Positions 24,102 to 31,893 of a DNA stretch of 38,214 nt are shown here, piece after piece (positions within the stretch are counted from its first letter, which is position 1; each line of letters starts with the position of its first letter). The stretch is from Rhodospirillales bacterium (lineage in GTDB: Bacteria > Pseudomonadota > Alphaproteobacteria > Acetobacterales > Acetobacteraceae): contig CANFKS010000034.1 of NCBI GenBank assembly GCA_947447625.1, positions 1 to 38,214 on the forward strand, written 5' to 3'. The notes beneath the pieces are model-generated. The model had not been told where the DNA came from. It made no database searches and saw only the letters and a program-made list of their open reading frames with translations. A program made the translations under genes and the position numbers.

Positions 24102-25010
24102 ATGATCGAACTCTGGATCCCCATCACCCTCTCCGCTGCCTTGTTCCAGACCTGGCGCACCGCCCTGCAGCAGAAACTCCGCGGCGTTCTCTCCGTCAAC
24201 GCCGCCGGCTTCGTGCGCTACCTCTACGCCCTGCCCACCGGTGCCGCGATGCTGGCGATCTACAGTCTCGCCACCGGCCACATCCTGCCCGCGCCGCCGC
24301 TGATATTCTTCCTCTACTGCGCCCTCGGCGGCCTGCTGCAAATCCTCGGCACCACGCTGCTCATCATGGCTTTCGGCTTCCGCAGCTTCGCCGTCGGCAC
24401 CGCCTACGCAAAAACCGAGGCCCTGCAAGGCGCCATCGCCGCCTGGATCATCCTCGGTGAGGCGATCTCGCCCCTGGCCGGCATCGGCATCGGCTTCGGC
24501 GTGCTCGGCGTCCTCGTCCTCTCCCTCGCCGGCATCGGCCTCACGCGGCGCGAACTCATCGCCGCCACCATCCAGCCTGCCGCCCTCTGCGGCCTCGGCT
24601 CCGGCCTGATTTTCGCCTTCACCACCATTTTCATCAAATCCGCCAACATTTCCCTCGGCGGCCCCGACGTCATCCACCAGGCCCTCTTCACCCTCGTCGT
24701 CACCAACATCCTGCAAACCCTCATGCAGGGCAGCTATCTGTTGGTCCGCGAACCCGACCAACTCAAAAAAGCCTTCACCACCTGGCGCCACTCCGCCTGG
24801 GTCGGCACCCTCTCCGCCTGCGGCTCCGCCTGCTGGTTCAGCGCCTTCGCCATGGCCCCGGTCGCCCTCGTCCGCTCGATCGGGCAGGTCGAAATGGTCT
24901 TCACCCTGCTGTTCAGCCGCTTCTACCTCAAGGAACGCATGAAAAACGGCGACATCGCCGGCCTCCTCCTCATCGTCGGCGGCGTCGTCCTCGTTCTGCT
25001 CGGCCGCTAG
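24102..25010 (+). CDS. EamA/DMT-family membrane transporter
   Basis: A 302-residue inner-membrane protein with about ten hydrophobic helices. It begins MIELWIPITLSAALFQTWRT and has segments such as GLLQILGTTLLIMAFGFRSF, TAYAKTEALQGAIAAWIILG (about residue 92) and GQVEMVFTLLFSRFYLKERM near the end. These are the repeated EamA-type halves of the drug/metabolite transporter superfamily. Members export amino acids, metabolites or drugs, or import sugars or nucleotides; the substrate is unknown. The ATG at 24102 is chosen because the upstream part of the open frame falls in repeat copy B. The TAG stop is formed by the CTAG at the left end of repeat copy C. Confidence 0.9.
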   Translation: MIELWIPITLSAALFQTWRTALQQKLRGVLSVNAAGFVRYLYALPTGAAMLAIYSLATGHILPAPPLIFFLYCALGGLLQILGTTLLIMAFGFRSFAVGTAYAKTEALQGAIAAWIILGEAISPLAGIGIGFGVLGVLVLSLAGIGLTRRELIAATIQPAALCGLGSGLIFAFTTIFIKSANISLGGPDVIHQALFTLVVTNILQTLMQGSYLLVREPDQLKKAFTTWRHSAWVGTLSACGSACWFSAFAMAPVALVRSIGQVEMVFTLLFSRFYLKERMKNGDIAGLLLIVGGVVLVLLGR

Positions 25011-25113
25011 AACGGGATGCCTTCTGACAGGCGAATTCATCGCGCTCCCACGCTGTGTCCGATCGCCTGATTCAGACTTTTTGGCGATTCCGCCACACGT
25101 CATCGGGCTCTAG
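25007..25113 (+). repeat. Structured intergenic repeat, copy C
   Basis: Third copy of the element, same orientation as A and B. It is bounded by CTAGAAC on the left (25007-25013) and GCTCTAG on the right (25107-25113), nearly perfect terminal inverted repeats. GCCT-TCTGAC-AGGC forms the small stem near 25019-25032. The larger stem region has GCCTGATTCAGAC, GGCG-ATTC-CGCC and TCATCGGGC, with one or two mismatches compared with copy B. The left CTAG holds the stop codon of the EamA-type gene. It lies 60 bases upstream of the next binding-protein gene. Confidence 0.85.
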
Positions 25114-25172
25114 ACGACATTGGCAAAGCGCGCCTAGCATCCCCGCAACACCTGTAAACCCGGACAAAACCC

Positions 25173-26684
25173 ATGCGCCCCTGGCACGCCTCCCTCCTCG
25201 CCCTCACCCTCCTCGCGCCAATGGCCACGGCCCACGCCGCCGGCACGCTGCGGATCGGCACCCAGGAAGAACCCGACCGCCTCGACCCCGCCCTCGGCGG
25301 CACCTTCGGCGGCCGCTTCGTCTTCACCGCCATGTGCGACAAACTCTGGGACCTCAAACCCGACCTCACCTTCGCTCCCCAACTCGCCACCAAATGGGAC
25401 TGGTCCGCCGACGGCCTCGCCCTCACCGTCACCCTGCGTGACGACGTCCTCTACCAGGACGGCGAGAAAATGACCGCCGACTCCGTCGCCTGGAACCTCG
25501 AACGCTTCCGCACCGCGCCCGACAGCGTCCGCAAAGGCGAACTCAAACCCGTCTCCGGCGTTGACGTCCTCTCCCCCACCACCATCCGCATCAAACTCAC
25601 CACCCCCTACGCCCCCCTCATCGCCGTGCTCTCCGACCGCGCCGGCATGATGGTCTCCCCCAAAGCCGTCGAACGCCTCGGCAAGGACTTCGCCACCACG
25701 CCCATCTGCTCCGGCCCCTACAAACTCACCGAACGCGTCGCCCAAAGCCACATCACGCTCGACCGCTTCGCCGGCTACCGCGATCAGGCCGCCCTGCACT
25801 TCGACCGCGTCATCATCCGCCCCAATCCCAACGCCACCATCCGCCTCACCAATCTCCAGGCCGGCCAACTCGACATCCTGCAGGACCTCTCCCCGCCCGA
25901 TGCCGCCAAAGTCAAAGCCGACCCCAAACTCAAGCTCAGCACCATCACCGGCCTCGGCTTCGCAGCCCTCAACATCAACGTCGCCAACGGCCCCGGCGCC
26001 GCCGCCTCCCCCTTCGCCAAGGACAAGCGCGTCCGCGCCGCCCTCGAAGCCACGCTTGACCGCACCATCATCAACCAGGTCGCGATGGACGGGCTCTTCA
26101 CGCCCAACAACCAGACCGAGGCCCCCTCCAGCCCCTACCACAACAAATCCCTCACCCTCCCGCCGCGCGACATCGCCCGCGCCCGCGCCCTCCTCAAGGA
26201 GGCCGGTGTCGCCAACCTCACCCTCGAACTGCGCGTCCAAAACGCACCGCGGGACCAGCAGGTCGCCGAAGTCATCCAATCCATGGCCGCCGAAGCCGGC
26301 ATCACCGTCAAAGTGATGGTCGGCGAATCGAACGCCAACATCCAGGCGATGAACGCCGGCGACTACATGGCCCATATCAACAACTGGTCCGGCCGCGCCG
26401 ACCCCGACGGCAACCTCTCCGTCTACCTGGCCTGCGACAGCTTCCAGAACTGGGGCAAATATTGCGGCCCCGAATTCGGCAAAGCCCTCGAAGCCGGCCG
26501 CGCCGAAAACAACGCCGCCAAACGCACCGCGATCTATCAAAACATCGCCGCCATCCTGGCCGATGACCGCCCGATGCTGTTCCTCTACAACGTCACCTGG
26601 CTTTTCGCGCACAGCGCCGGGCTCAAGGGGTTTACGCCGGTGCCGGATGGGCTGATTCGGGTGCAGGGGATGTCGGTTGACTGA
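25173..26684 (+). CDS. Family 5 ABC transporter substrate-binding protein (orphan)
   Basis: Third SBP_bac_5 (DppA/OppA-class) periplasmic binding protein of the window, 503 residues. The Sec signal peptide is MRPWHASLLALTLLAPMATA with cleavage expected after HA-A. The mature protein shows LRIGTQEEPDRLDPALGG, ALTVTLRDDVLYQDGEKMTA and CSGPYKLTERVAQSHITLDR, matching family order. No permease or ATPase genes adjoin, so it must borrow membrane components encoded elsewhere, such as the Dpp operon, or its partners lie outside the window. No clear Shine-Dalgarno sequence precedes the ATG at 25173. Third codon positions are overwhelmingly C, the extreme of the strand bias seen in the right half. It converges on the acc operon across the palindrome pair at 26692-26844. 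Confidence 0.92.
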   Translation: MRPWHASLLALTLLAPMATAHAAGTLRIGTQEEPDRLDPALGGTFGGRFVFTAMCDKLWDLKPDLTFAPQLATKWDWSADGLALTVTLRDDVLYQDGEKMTADSVAWNLERFRTAPDSVRKGELKPVSGVDVLSPTTIRIKLTTPYAPLIAVLSDRAGMMVSPKAVERLGKDFATTPICSGPYKLTERVAQSHITLDRFAGYRDQAALHFDRVIIRPNPNATIRLTNLQAGQLDILQDLSPPDAAKVKADPKLKLSTITGLGFAALNINVANGPGAAASPFAKDKRVRAALEATLDRTIINQVAMDGLFTPNNQTEAPSSPYHNKSLTLPPRDIARARALLKEAGVANLTLELRVQNAPRDQQVAEVIQSMAAEAGITVKVMVGESNANIQAMNAGDYMAHINNWSGRADPDGNLSVYLACDSFQNWGKYCGPEFGKALEAGRAENNAAKRTAIYQNIAAILADDRPMLFLYNVTWLFAHSAGLKGFTPVPDGLIRVQGMSVD

Positions 26685-26691
26685 AGGGAAA

Positions 26692-26741
26692 CAAGCGCTT
26701 CTTTTTTTGAAAAAAAAGAAGCCAAAAAACTTTTCCTGTTA
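26692..26741 (-). repeat. A/T-rich palindrome, copy R1
   Basis: One of five copies of a roughly 50-base element. Its core hairpin is GCTTCTTTTTTT (26697-26708) with AAAAAAAAGAAGC (26710-26722), followed by AAAAAACTTTTCCTGTTA. It is the inverted partner of R2 at 26794-26844, the two ending the convergent transcripts from left and right. Confidence 0.85.
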
Positions 26742-26753
26742 AACTCCATCATA

Positions 26754-26791
26754 TAAAAAAGGGGCGAAACCAATAAACCGGCTTCGCCCCT
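26754..26791 (-). terminator. Intrinsic terminator of the aroQ-accB-accC operon
   Basis: On the minus strand AGGGGCGAA (26783-26791) and TTCGCCCCT (26760-26768) form a 9-bp stem around a 14-base loop. A run of T (26755-26760 read in reverse) follows directly, a standard factor-independent terminator. It lies 55 bases after the accC stop, inside the spacer of the R1/R2 inverted repeat pair. Confidence 0.8.
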
Positions 26792-26793
26792 CT

Positions 26794-26844
26794 TAACGGA
26801 TAAAAGTTTTTTGCTTCTTTTTTTCAAAAAAGAAGCGCTTCCTT
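26794..26844 (+). repeat. A/T-rich palindrome, copy R2
   Basis: TTAACGGATAAAAG is followed by a T-run and then the hairpin GCTTCTTTTTTT (26813-26824) with AAAAAAGAAGC (26826-26836), then GCTTCC. It is an inverted copy of R1 and ends one base before the accC stop codon. Confidence 0.85.
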
Positions 26845-26845
26845 C

Positions 26846-28189
26846 CTACTCTTTCTTCCCCACAAACTGCTCCAACCAATGGATCGTATACTCCCCTGAT
26901 TGGAACGTTGGGTCCGCCAATATCCGCTCATGCAGCGGCAGCGTGGTCTTGATCCCCACCACCGCGAACTCCGCCAACGCGCGGCGCATCCGCGCGATCG
27001 CCTGCGGCCGATCCGGCGCATGCACGATCAACTTGGCCACCATGCTGTCGTAATACGGCGGCACCACATACCCCGCATACAACGCCGAATCCACGCGCAC
27101 GCCCAACCCCCCGGGCGCATGAAATGCCGTCACCCGTCCCGGCGTTGGCATGAACGTCTCCGGATCCTCTGCCGTCACCCGGCATTCGATCGCATGGCCC
27201 GAAAACGTCACATCCGCTTGCGTATAGCCCAGCGGTTGCCCCGCCGCGATCCGGATCTGCTCGCGCACCAGATCCACCCCGCACACCATCTCCGTCACGG
27301 GATGCTCCACCTGGAGGCGGGTATTCATCTCGATGAACGAAAACACGCCATCCTGATACAGAAACTCCAACGTTCCCGCATTGCGATAGCCAAGCTTCTT
27401 CAAGGCGCTGGTCACGGTTTCGCCGATCTCCTCGCGCTGCGCCTTCGTCAACGCCGGAGAACCGGCCTCCTCCAGCAACTTCTGGTGGCGCCGCTGCAAC
27501 GAGCAATCCCGCTCCCCGAAATGCACCACGCTGCCATAATTGTCGGCCATCACCTGCAATTCGATATGCCGGGGCTTGTCGAGATACTTCTCGATATAGA
27601 CGGCATCATTGCCAAACGCCGTCCGCGCCTCGGTCCGCGCCACGCGCCACGCCTCCTCCAGCCCATCGGCCGAAGAGGCAACCTTCATGCCGCGCCCGCC
27701 GCCCCCGGCCGCCGCCTTGATCAACACCGGATAGCCGATCCGCTGGGCCACCTTGATGGCCTCCTCCATATCCGCCACCGCCCCGTCGGACCCCGGCACC
27801 AGCGGCACACCCAGACCATCCATCGCCGCCTTGGCCGCGATCTTGTCGCCCATCATCCTGATATGCGCCGCACTCGGCCCGATAAACGTCAGCCCATGCG
27901 CATCCACCATATCGGCGAACGCCGCGTTCTCGGAGAGAAACCCATAGCCCGGATGGATCGCATCGGCCCCGGTGATCGCGGCGGCCGACAGGATCGCCGG
28001 CACGTTCAGATAGCTGTCCCGCGCTGCCGGCGGTCCGATGCACACGCTCTCATCGGCGAGGCGCACATGCATCGCCTCCGCATCCGCCGTCGAATGCACC
28101 GCAACCGTCGGGATGCCCAACTCCCGGCAGGCCCGCTGGATCCTGAGCGCAATTTCGCCCCGATTGGCGATAAGAACCTTGTTGAACAA
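26846..28189 (-). CDS. accC: Acetyl-CoA carboxylase, biotin carboxylase subunit
   Basis: AccC uses ATP and bicarbonate to carboxylate the biotin on AccB, the first half-reaction of acetyl-CoA carboxylase in fatty acid synthesis. The 447-residue product has the normal length and order. The N-terminal biotin carboxylase domain is [20 protein letters not shown], then [13 protein letters not shown]. The ATP-grasp glycine loop is [13 protein letters not shown] (about residue 159), with [12 protein letters not shown] and the active-site [20 protein letters not shown] near 290. The start codon is TTG at 28189, required by the conserved N-terminus, and lies 4 bases after the accB stop. It is the last gene of aroQ-accB-accC and is followed by an intrinsic terminator at 26754-26791. 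The short C-terminus fits a stand-alone subunit rather than a propionyl/pyruvate carboxylase alpha chain. Confidence 0.97.
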   Translation of the reverse strand: MFNKVLIANRGEIALRIQRACRELGIPTVAVHSTADAEAMHVRLADESVCIGPPAARDSYLNVPAILSAAAITGADAIHPGYGFLSENAAFADMVDAHGLTFIGPSAAHIRMMGDKIAAKAAMDGLGVPLVPGSDGAVADMEEAIKVAQRIGYPVLIKAAAGGGGRGMKVASSADGLEEAWRVARTEARTAFGNDAVYIEKYLDKPRHIELQVMADNYGSVVHFGERDCSLQRRHQKLLEEAGSPALTKAQREEIGETVTSALKKLGYRNAGTLEFLYQDGVFSFIEMNTRLQVEHPVTEMVCGVDLVREQIRIAAGQPLGYTQADVTFSGHAIECRVTAEDPETFMPTPGRVTAFHAPGGLGVRVDSALYAGYVVPPYYDSMVAKLIVHAPDRPQAIARMRRALAEFAVVGIKTTLPLHERILADPTFQSGEYTIHWLEQFVGKKE

Positions 28190-28193
28190 GGGC

Positions 28194-28649
28194 CTATTCC
28201 AGAATCAACAACGGCTGACCAAACTCCACCGGCGCGCCGGCAGCCACCAATATCCGCGTCACCGTGCCGCCCCGCGGTGCCTTGATCTGATTGAACGTCT
28301 TCATCGCCTCGATCAACATCAAGGTCGCCCCCGCCGCCACAACCTGGCCCGGCGCCACAAACGGCGCAGCACCCGGCTCGGGCGCGAGATACGCAATGCC
28401 CACCATCGGGCTCGCAATGGCGCCGGGATGATGCGCATCATCCTCCACCACAGCCGCCGCCGGAGCGGGCGCGGCCACGGGCGCGACATGCACCACCGCC
28501 GGAGCCGCCACCCCACTCACCACCGTTCCGGCCCGGACGACGCGAATGCGCCCCTCCTTGCCCTCGATTTCGATCTCGGTCAGCCCCGTGTCATTCAGAA
28601 TGCCGGCCAGGGCGCGAACCGCCTCGTCGTTGAAGGGCAGCGATGCCAT
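28194..28649 (-). CDS. accB: Acetyl-CoA carboxylase, biotin carboxyl carrier protein
   Basis: AccB carries the biotin that shuttles CO2 from AccC to the carboxyltransferase. The 151-residue protein has the usual three parts. The N-terminal segment ([20 protein letters not shown], then [16 protein letters not shown]) is followed by an Ala/Pro/Val-rich linker at about residues 45-70. The biotinyl domain starts at [15 protein letters not shown] and has the biotinylation motif [16 protein letters not shown] with Lys117. The EAMKT(F/M)N form, instead of EAMKMMN, is common in alphaproteobacteria. The ATG at 28649 overlaps the aroQ stop by one base, showing coupled translation. The ending [12 protein letters not shown] is typical. 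Confidence 0.96.
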   Translation of the reverse strand: MASLPFNDEAVRALAGILNDTGLTEIEIEGKEGRIRVVRAGTVVSGVAAPAVVHVAPVAAPAPAAAVVEDDAHHPGAIASPMVGIAYLAPEPGAAPFVAPGQVVAAGATLMLIEAMKTFNQIKAPRGGTVTRILVAAGAPVEFGQPLLILE

Positions 28650-29101
28650 CAGACGTCCTCCAGAATATCGGCCATCGCCCGCAAAGCATGGGCGTAGCCG
28701 CGAATGCCAAGCCCGCAGATCACGCCAACCGCGACCTTCGAGACATAGGAATGATGGCGGAACTCCTCCCGCCGGTGAATATTCGTCACATGAACCTCGA
28801 TCACCGGAAGCTCGGACGCCAGCAGCGCGTCCATCAGCGCGATCGAGGTCGTGGTGTAGCCCGCCGGATTGATCACGATGCCCGACGCCCTGCCGCGGCA
28901 TTCATGCACCCAGGAAATCAGCTCCCCCTCGCCGTTGGTCTGACGAAAATCAATGCCAAGCCCCAACCCGTCGGCGGTTTCCGCGCACAGGCTCTCGACA
29001 TCATCGAGCGTCGCGCTGCCATACAAAAGCGGCTGCCGCAGCCCCAACATGTTCATGTTCGGGCCATTCAGAACGGCTATCATGTGTTGAATGCGTACCA
29101 T
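28649..29101 (-). CDS. aroQ: Type II 3-dehydroquinate dehydratase
   Basis: AroQ dehydrates 3-dehydroquinate to 3-dehydroshikimate, step three of the shikimate pathway. The 150-residue product has the type II length. The N-terminal motif is LNGPNMNMLGLRQPLLYG, with Asn15, Arg22 and catalytic Tyr27. The remaining active-site residues visible are Asn78, His104 in VIEVHVTN, and Arg115 in EEFRHHSYVS. One oddity: the segment normally (Y/L)THTS is YTTTS here, so a usually conserved substrate-binding His is Thr84. The aroQ-accB-accC order is a common proteobacterial operon, supporting the assignment despite that change. AAGGA directly upstream supports the ATG at 29101; ATG at 29083 is an alternative. 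The promoter is presumably within 29102-29188. Confidence 0.92.
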   Translation of the reverse strand: MVRIQHMIAVLNGPNMNMLGLRQPLLYGSATLDDVESLCAETADGLGLGIDFRQTNGEGELISWVHECRGRASGIVINPAGYTTTSIALMDALLASELPVIEVHVTNIHRREEFRHHSYVSKVAVGVICGLGIRGYAHALRAMADILEDV

Positions 29102-29188
29102 AATCCTTGGCTAGCACGCGACTCCTTCCCGTTTCAATGCCATCCCATCCCTCGGCGCCCGCCAACCCGCGCACAGACAATCCAGGCA

Positions 29189-30028
29189 TCAGGCGAGCCG
29201 GAACCCCCGCGCCTGCAAAAACGCCCCCCAGCCCTGCCGCTCCGGCTGGGCATATTGCCGCGCCTTGTCCTCCGACCAGCCATAATCCGGGCTCACCCCG
29301 AACACATCGTCCCGCCGCGTCTCCCGATATGGCCGCGTGACATTGCGCCGCGCATCGTATTCCGCGATCTGCCCATCAAGCCCCGCACCATCGTGCCGAT
29401 CGACATGCAGCATCGCCGCCAGCGGCAAGCGCGGCGAAATCGACCCCGGATGCGCCGGCCAGCCCACGCACAACCCCGCCACCGGAAAGACATGCAACGG
29501 CAGCCCCAAAACCGCCGAAACCCCCTCGGGATGATTGCGGATCGCACTGATCGGCGTCGTCGTCAGCCCCACCGCCTCGGCCGCCGCGATGAACGTCGCC
29601 AGCACAATCCCGGCATCCACCGCCGCATTGAACATCGCATCGATGTGATCATTCACGAAGTCCCGCTTGCGCAATTCATGCACCCGCCGCTGCCGCGCAT
29701 TGTTGCCGCAGAACACCGCAAATGCCGGCGCCTTCGCCGCCCACGGATTATCCGCCAACAACCCCGCCAACGCCGCCCGCTGCCCGGCATCCTCGACCAG
29801 CACGATATCGGCCTGCTGCAAATCGCTCTTGCTCGGCGCCGACAACGCCACCGCCGCCAGCACCCGCATCAAATCCGGCTCCACCGCCCGCGCCGCATAG
29901 GCGCGGATCGTCCGATGATCCGCCATCCGCGCCAGGCTCTCCACCCCCGGCAAATCCGCCGGAAGTTCGGGCGCCACACCAAACCGCGCCTGCAGATGCG
30001 CCCGCAGCGCCGCCCGATCCTCATTCAT
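29189..30028 (-). CDS. Nitroreductase-family FMN oxidoreductase (NfrA/SnrA-like)
   Basis: A 279-residue flavin reductase-fold protein. The FMN-binding start of the domain is RMADHRTIRAYAARAVEPDL (about residue 34), with ALSAPSKSDLQQADIVLVED after it. The central NDHIDAMFNAAVDAGIVLAT and AAAEAVGLTTTPISAIRNHP match NADPH-dependent nitroreductases of the NfrA type, as does VFPVAGLCVGWPA. The C-terminal part has the conserved E-YDARR and RPYRETRRDDVFG stretches. Such enzymes reduce nitroaromatics, flavins or quinones with NADPH, so the physiological substrate is uncertain. The ATG at 30028 begins MNEDRAALRAHLQARF. The GT-C-type gene upstream on the same strand ends 46 bases before it, so they may be co-transcribed. 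Confidence 0.9.
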   Translation of the reverse strand: MNEDRAALRAHLQARFGVAPELPADLPGVESLARMADHRTIRAYAARAVEPDLMRVLAAVALSAPSKSDLQQADIVLVEDAGQRAALAGLLADNPWAAKAPAFAVFCGNNARQRRVHELRKRDFVNDHIDAMFNAAVDAGIVLATFIAAAEAVGLTTTPISAIRNHPEGVSAVLGLPLHVFPVAGLCVGWPAHPGSISPRLPLAAMLHVDRHDGAGLDGQIAEYDARRNVTRPYRETRRDDVFGVSPDYGWSEDKARQYAQPERQGWGAFLQARGFRLA

Positions 30029-30074
30029 CGCCAGTCCCCCTGTTGCCGCACCGCCACCCTATCAGAGCAGAACC

Positions 30075-31712
30075 CTACCAGGTCGTCGCGTGCGAAATCT
30101 GCGGCAACCGCTTCGTCTGCCCCGCCCGCGGCATGCATCCGGCACTGTCGCGCTTCAACACCCTGAGCCCGTCGAACGCCGCAATCTGGTGATACCGGTT
30201 CCACGCCGCAGCAAAATCCGGATCCGATGCGATCAGCACGCTCACGTAGTTGATCCCCTCGCGCGTATCGACCACTGCGATATCCGGGCAATTCTCGACA
30301 AAATCCTTCGCCACCCAGCGCCGGATCGGATAGTCCCGCGGCCCCGTCCCATCCTGCTTGGCCCGCCAGATCTCGCCCTTCAGCGCCCACATCGAGTCAA
30401 ACCGGCTCGCCCACGTCACCCCCGTGTTGTTCACCACCGGAAACCCCAGCGCAATCCACTCCGAAAACGCGATATAGGTCTTGGCCCGCTCCTTGCGAAT
30501 AAGCCGCTCCAGCTTTACCTCGGTCGAAAGCGTCGGCTCCACCGCCTGCTCCACCCACGGCCGCAACCTCTCGTAATCCGCCAGCGCAAACAACGCCAAC
30601 GCCCCCAGCACCAGCGGCACCGGCGCGAGACGCTTCAAATGCGCCCGGCGAAACCGCGTCACCACATCGCGCAGCGCCGATCCGAAATCCGCCGGCAACA
30701 CCGAGGCAATCCACAAAAACAGCGCCAGCATCGTCGTCGCCGTCGCGGGCAGGCGATGATAGAACCAACTCTTCCCCTGCAACACGAACACCACCGTCGC
30801 CGCCACCGCAAACGCCGTCAGCGCCAACAGCAGATGCCGCTTGAAGTGCGACCGCCGCGCCAGCGTCGTCGTGCTCGACCAGCACAGCAACACAATCACC
30901 GCCTGCCCGAAAATCAGCCGCGAACTCTGCCCGATGATCTCCAGGCACGGCGTATCCGTCCCGCCATACAGCGCCAGCGCGAGCGGCACCGCCTTTTCCA
31001 GAAACGCCGGGCAAAACACGATCACGCCGAGCCCATACGCCCCGGCCGCCACAAAACACGCAATCGGCGCCGCCCGCAGCGTCCGATGCCCCCGGATCAG
31101 CGCCACCGCCTCCATCGCGATGATCGCCAGCAGATATGACGGCTTCAACGCACAGCCGAGCCCCGCCAGCACACCGGCGCCAAGCCCCGTCCAGCGCGGC
31201 TCCGCCTCCCCATCCAACTCCCGCGCATAAAGGCAGATATACGGCAGACACGCCGCCACCAGCAGATGCTCGCGCTGCCCGAACTCGATCCCCGGCAAAG
31301 CCAGCATCACGCCGGCAATCATCGCAAAAACCGGCACCGGGCGCACGAAAATCGGCGCCCGCCCTTGCAACAGCCGCGCCGACCACGCGGCAGTCCCCAC
31401 CAGAAACAGCGCGAAATACGGAACCGCAATCAGCTTCGGCGCAACATCGAAGGTCTTGGCAAGCCACGCCGGCACCGCGTAGATCCAAATGATCAGCGGC
31501 GGATTGACCTCCACCAAATCCTCATAAAGCCGCTGCCCCTCCAGCCACTTGCGCGCCACATACAGCAGCCACGCCACGTCGTCCTTCAACGGCGAGCGCA
31601 TCGCCGTCACCAGCACCGCCGCCGCCACCACCGCGAGCAACACCAGCGCCACCCCATCGCCAACGGCTCGACGCGGACGGCTCGACGGTTGGAAGGGGGC
31701 AGATGCGGTCAT
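30075..31712 (-). CDS. Multi-span membrane protein, probable GT-C glycosyltransferase
   Basis: The 545-residue protein (552 if a TTG at 31733 is the start) has about ten to eleven hydrophobic helices between residues 20 and 400 and a soluble C-terminal part of about 150 residues, expected in the periplasm. Near the N-terminus, after the first span, it has SPLKDDVAWLLYVARKWLEG followed by QRLYEDLVEVNPPLIIWIYA. Acidic residues followed by the G-x-LY-D--(E)-x-NPPL pattern are typical of GT-C (GT39/ArnT/GT83-like) polyprenyl-phosphate-sugar transferases. The acceptor is unknown. I chose the ATG at 31712 because it begins an ordinary N-terminus; neither start has a clear Shine-Dalgarno sequence. 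Nothing else is visible in the gap 31734-31893 before livF. Confidence 0.75.
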   Translation of the reverse strand: MTASAPFQPSSRPRRAVGDGVALVLLAVVAAAVLVTAMRSPLKDDVAWLLYVARKWLEGQRLYEDLVEVNPPLIIWIYAVPAWLAKTFDVAPKLIAVPYFALFLVGTAAWSARLLQGRAPIFVRPVPVFAMIAGVMLALPGIEFGQREHLLVAACLPYICLYARELDGEAEPRWTGLGAGVLAGLGCALKPSYLLAIIAMEAVALIRGHRTLRAAPIACFVAAGAYGLGVIVFCPAFLEKAVPLALALYGGTDTPCLEIIGQSSRLIFGQAVIVLLCWSSTTTLARRSHFKRHLLLALTAFAVAATVVFVLQGKSWFYHRLPATATTMLALFLWIASVLPADFGSALRDVVTRFRRAHLKRLAPVPLVLGALALFALADYERLRPWVEQAVEPTLSTEVKLERLIRKERAKTYIAFSEWIALGFPVVNNTGVTWASRFDSMWALKGEIWRAKQDGTGPRDYPIRRWVAKDFVENCPDIAVVDTREGINYVSVLIASDPDFAAAWNRYHQIAAFDGLRVLKRDSAGCMPRAGQTKRLPQISHATTW

Positions 31713-31893
31713 GCGAGCAGCGGGTTCGTCCAAATGAAAAACGGAGGCGGCACGACAGCAAGCCTGTGCGGAATGCGGCGCGCGGCTTCATTTACAGCAA
31801 AGCGAAGCGCAACGCCAAGACAGCACGGTGTCACGTATTGTTCCGTTACAACGCCCTAAACCACCCGTGCGGCAGAACGAAGGCAACCCCCTC

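Noticed and set aside
21163-25172. Repeats considered as a CRISPR array
   Set aside because: Only three copies, kilobases apart with genes between, about 100 bp each, and no cas genes.
26585-26827. Small minus-strand frame beginning MKKRSKKLLSV (and a similar one at 35133-35420 beginning MKKRTKKLLSV)
   Set aside because: The similarity comes from translating the A/T-rich palindromes R2 and R5; these are repeat DNA, not a protein family.
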